Source: Scilla litardierei
Lineage: Eukaryota; Streptophyta; Magnoliopsida; Asparagales; Asparagaceae
Assembly (NCBI GenBank): GCA_030789695.1
Contig: CM061141.1
Location: 170,824,807 to 170,888,806 of the forward strand
Direction: 5' to 3'
Length of the DNA stretch: 64,000 nucleotides
The position numbers were made by a program, and so were the translations under genes. The notes beneath the pieces are model-generated. The model saw nothing but the letters and a program-made list of their open reading frames with translations, was not told where the DNA came from and did not search any database. Positions 60,831 to 64,000 of the stretch are shown here, piece after piece. Positions within the stretch are counted from its first letter, which is position 1; the number at the start of each line of letters is the position of its first letter.

Positions 60831-63800
60831 CCTAATTTTTTCTTCTCTTATTCTCCAGTTAAAGATTGCAATCTCCCGGTTCCTACGGACATTTTTACGA
60901 ATTTTTCTAAGCTCGGGATTATTTTCTACATTTTTTGGAAGGTATGGATCTTTTTATTGCATTATATGAATTTTGTAGCTTAATTTTGTCTTCTATTATT
61001 TTTAAGTTGAAGATGGCGATGTCCATGTTCCAATGGACACCTTGGCCGATATTTCTGAGCTCGGGACTATTTTCTACATGTTCTGTAAATATCTATATTT
61101 TTTAAATGATATGATTTTTCTACCCTAATTTTGTCTTCTTTTATTTTTCAATTGATGATGGCGATGTCCCGGTTTCAAGGGAAATTTTTGCGGATTTTTC
61201 TGAACTCATGGCTATTTTCTACTTTTTATTTTAGATATGGATCTTTCTATTAAATGATATGATTTTTATAGCCTACGTTTGTCTTTTCTTATTTTTCACT
61301 TGAAAATGCCGGTTTCCCGGTTCCAACGGAAATTTTTACGGATTTTTCTAAAATCCGGGCTATCTTCTGCATTTTTGGAATATAACGATCGTTTTATTTA
61401 ATGTGATGATTTTTTTTCTAATTTTGGCTTCTCTTAGCTTTTTGGTTGATGATGGCGATCTCTCGATTCCCACAGATATTTTTGAGGATTTTTCTGAGCT
61501 CTGTGCTATTTTTGTATTATCTGGAAGATATCGAACGTTTTATTAAATGATATGATATTTTGGCCTAATTTTATGTAGATTTTTTTCGAGCTTGGGGATA
61601 TTTTCAACATTTTATGGAAAATAAGAATCTTTATATTACAATGATATGATTAAATTTATTGCCTAATGTTGTCTTCTATTATTTTTCAGTTGAACATAAC
61701 GATCTCCCGGTTCTAACGGACATTTTTGCTGATTTTCTATGCTCTGTGCTATTTTCTTTATTTTATGGAAGATATGGATCTTTTTATTAAATGATATGAT
61801 TTTTATATCTTAAGTTTGTCTTCTATTATTTTTAAGTTGAAGATGTCGATCTCCCGGTTCCAACAAACATTTTTGCAGATTTTTGTAGCTCAATGCTATT
61901 TTCTACATTTTATGGCAGATATGGATATTTTTATTAAATGATAAGATTTTTATAACCTAATTTGTCTTCTCTTATTTTCTAGTTGAAGATGGTGATCTTT
62001 ATATTGAATGATTTGATTTTTGGCCTAATATTATCTTTCTTATATGTCAGTTGAAGATGGCATTCTCTTGGTCCCAACAGACATTTTTGGGCATTTTTTT
62101 GAGCTCCGGGTTATTTTCCACATTTTCTAGAAGATATGGATCGTTTTATTAAATGATATGATTTTTGGCCTAATTTTGTCTTCTCTTATTTTTCCAGTAT
62201 AAGTTGGCGATCTCCCGATTTCAACAGATATTTTTGCGGATAGTTCTGAGCTGCGGCTATTTTTCACATTTTCTGGAATATATGGATCGTTTTGTTTAAT
62301 GATAGCAGAGAGGACAAAATTAGGCCAAAAATTTCCTTTGGAACCGGGAAATCATGATCTTTCGATTTCAATGGACATTTTTGCAAATTTTCCTGAGATT
62401 GGAGTTATTTTCTGCATTTTCTAGAAGATATGGATCTTTTTATTAAATGATATGATTTTTCTAGCCTAATTTTGTCTTCTCTTATTTTTCACTTGAAGAT
62501 AGTGGTCTCCTAGTTCCAACGGACATTTTTGTGTATTTTTCTGACCACAAGACTATTTTCTGTATTTTTCTGAAAGATATCGATCATTTTATTAAATGAT
62601 ATGACTTTGACCAATATTTATCTTCTCATATTTTTTCGTTGATGATAGCGATCACCCAGTTCCAACGGATACTTTTGCGGATTTTTCTGAGTCTGGGCTA
62701 TTTTCTGTATTTTCTGGAAGATATCGACCATTTTATTAAATGATATGATTTTTGGCTAATAGCATTTCTTTTTTAAAACTTTAGCGATCTCCCGGTTCCG
62801 ACAGATAATTTTATGGATTTTTTGAGCTCCGGGATATTTTGTACATTTTTTGGAAAATAATAATCTTTATATTAAATGATATGATCTTTATTGCCAAATT
62901 ATGTCTTCCCCATTTTTCATTTGAACATAGCGATCCCCGGTTCCAATGGACATTTTTTCGGATTTTCTGAGATCGGTGCTATTTCTTTATTTTATGGAAG
63001 ATATGGATGTTTTTATTAAATGATATGATTTTTATTACTTAAGTTTGTCTTCAATTATTTTTAAATTTAAGACGGCGATCTCCCGGTTCCAACTGACATT
63101 TTTGCGGATCTTTCCGACATCAGTGATATTTTCTGCATTTTTGAAAGATAAGAATCTTTTTTTAAATAATATGATTTTATAACCAAAGTTTGTCTTCTCT
63201 TATTTTTCAATTGAAGATGGCGATCTTTATAAAACATGATTTTTTCGCCTAATTTTGTCTTCTCTTATATTTTAGTTGAAGATGGGATTCTCTCGGTCCC
63301 AAAGGAAATTTTTGCGGATTTTTTAGAGCTCAGGGCTATTCTCCACATTTTCTGGAAGAAATGGATTATTGTTTTATTAAATGATATGATTTTTGGACTA
63401 ATTTTGTCTTCTTTTATTTTTCCTGTTGAAGTTGACGATCTCCCGGTTCCAACTGACATTTTTGCGGATATTTTCGAGCTCCAGACTAATTTCGACATTT
63501 TTTGAAAGATGTGGATCGTTTTATTAAATGATATCGAAAAAGACAAAATTAGGCCAAAAAATGTTTGTTGGAACCAGGAAATCGCCATCTTCAATTTAAA
63601 TATAAGAGAAGACAAAATTCGGAACCGGGAAATCACCATCTTCTTCTATAAAAATGTCCATTGTAACCGGGATATCGTCATCTTCAACTGAAAAGATTTT
63701 TATATATCATTTTCTGAGCTTGTTGCAATTTTCTACATTTTATGAAAGATAGCTATCTATTTATTGAATGACATGATTTTTCGGCCTAATTTTGTCATCT

Positions 63801-64000
63801 CTTCCTTTTAAGTTGAAGATGGCGATCCCACTGTTCCAACAGACATTTTGCCTATATTTCTTAGGTCGATGCTTTTTTTTGTCTTTTCTGGAAGATATGG
63901 ATTATTTTATTAAATGATATAATTTTTTGGTTAATTTTGTCTTCTCTTATTTTTGGTGTTGAAAATATCGATCTCCCGGTTCCAACAGACATTTTTTCGA
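60831..64000 (+). repeat. Satellite A array, plus orientation (about 21 monomers, open at window end)
   Basis: Starts TTTGGCCTAATTTTTTCTTC right after the LTR and runs off the window. It contains flipped modules at 62306-62350 and 63533-63705 and short monomers at 61980-62047 and about 63208-63275. The sequence around 63533-63760 parallels 13957-14190, so this segment belongs to the same higher-order family as the plus arm. Confidence 0.95.
63533..63705 (-). repeat. Flipped satellite A module near the window end
   Basis: After TTAAATGATATC comes minus-oriented GAAAAAGACAAAATTAGGCC, then AGGAAATCGCCATCTTCAAT, CACCATCTTCTTCTATAAAA and ATCGTCATCTTCAACTGAAA, then plus orientation from TATATATCATTTTCTGAGC. 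The piece order is the same as 13957-14130. Confidence 0.8.

Overview
This 64 kb window comes from a large, repeat-rich nuclear genome, almost certainly a seed plant. The evidence is plant-type LTR retrotransposons (Ty1/copia with a tRNA-iMet primer site, Ty3/gypsy with plant-type LTR ends), a hAT-type MITE with TAGGGATGGCA termini, a short SINE-like element, and long satellite arrays. I found no intact host gene, tRNA or rRNA. The open frames are either decayed retroelement gag or chance frames in repeats.

Layout. 1-1620 holds GC-rich tandem repeats, most likely the 3' non-coding part of a Tat-lineage Ty3/gypsy element. A 1,057-bp LTR follows (1621-2677). 3008-5972 is a decayed Ty1/copia element on the minus strand: gag with two CCHC knuckles, a primer-binding site and a 903-bp LTR. 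From 5973 to the window end the backbone is one AT-rich satellite (satellite A, monomer about 144-150 bp, roughly 40 kb in total). It runs plus at 5973-23904, minus at 24405-59600 (with interruptions) and plus again at 60831-64000. Interruptions are: a 134-bp SINE-like insertion (19473), a 500-N gap (23905-24404), a hAT MITE (24457-24935), a copia gag/pol fragment (about 28385-29415), a foldback plus LTR fragments (30401-31497), a second satellite (satellite B, monomer 338 bp, about 31498-36130), an 8.2-kb non-autonomous Ty3/gypsy-type element with two LTRs and a CTATA target duplication (41093-49295), the second copy of the SINE-like insertion (51623), and a solo or partial LTR (about 59632-60830).

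The main result is the higher-order architecture of satellite A. Plus-strand 12950-23904 and minus-strand 39082-58455 (after removing the 8.2-kb element) are inverted copies of each other, about 11 kb per arm, colinear monomer by monomer. They share the SINE-like insertion with the same 13-bp target duplication, while the 8.2-kb element is in one arm only, which gives a relative order of events. Within the arms there is a 3.4-kb direct duplication, a roughly 1-kb repeating block of monomer types, a recurrent module in which 70-180 bp of satellite is flipped, and short monomers whose breakpoints fall at two GATCT sites in the unit. These are by-eye alignments. Identities were not computed, and the gap lies where one arm ends, so assembly error has to be considered.
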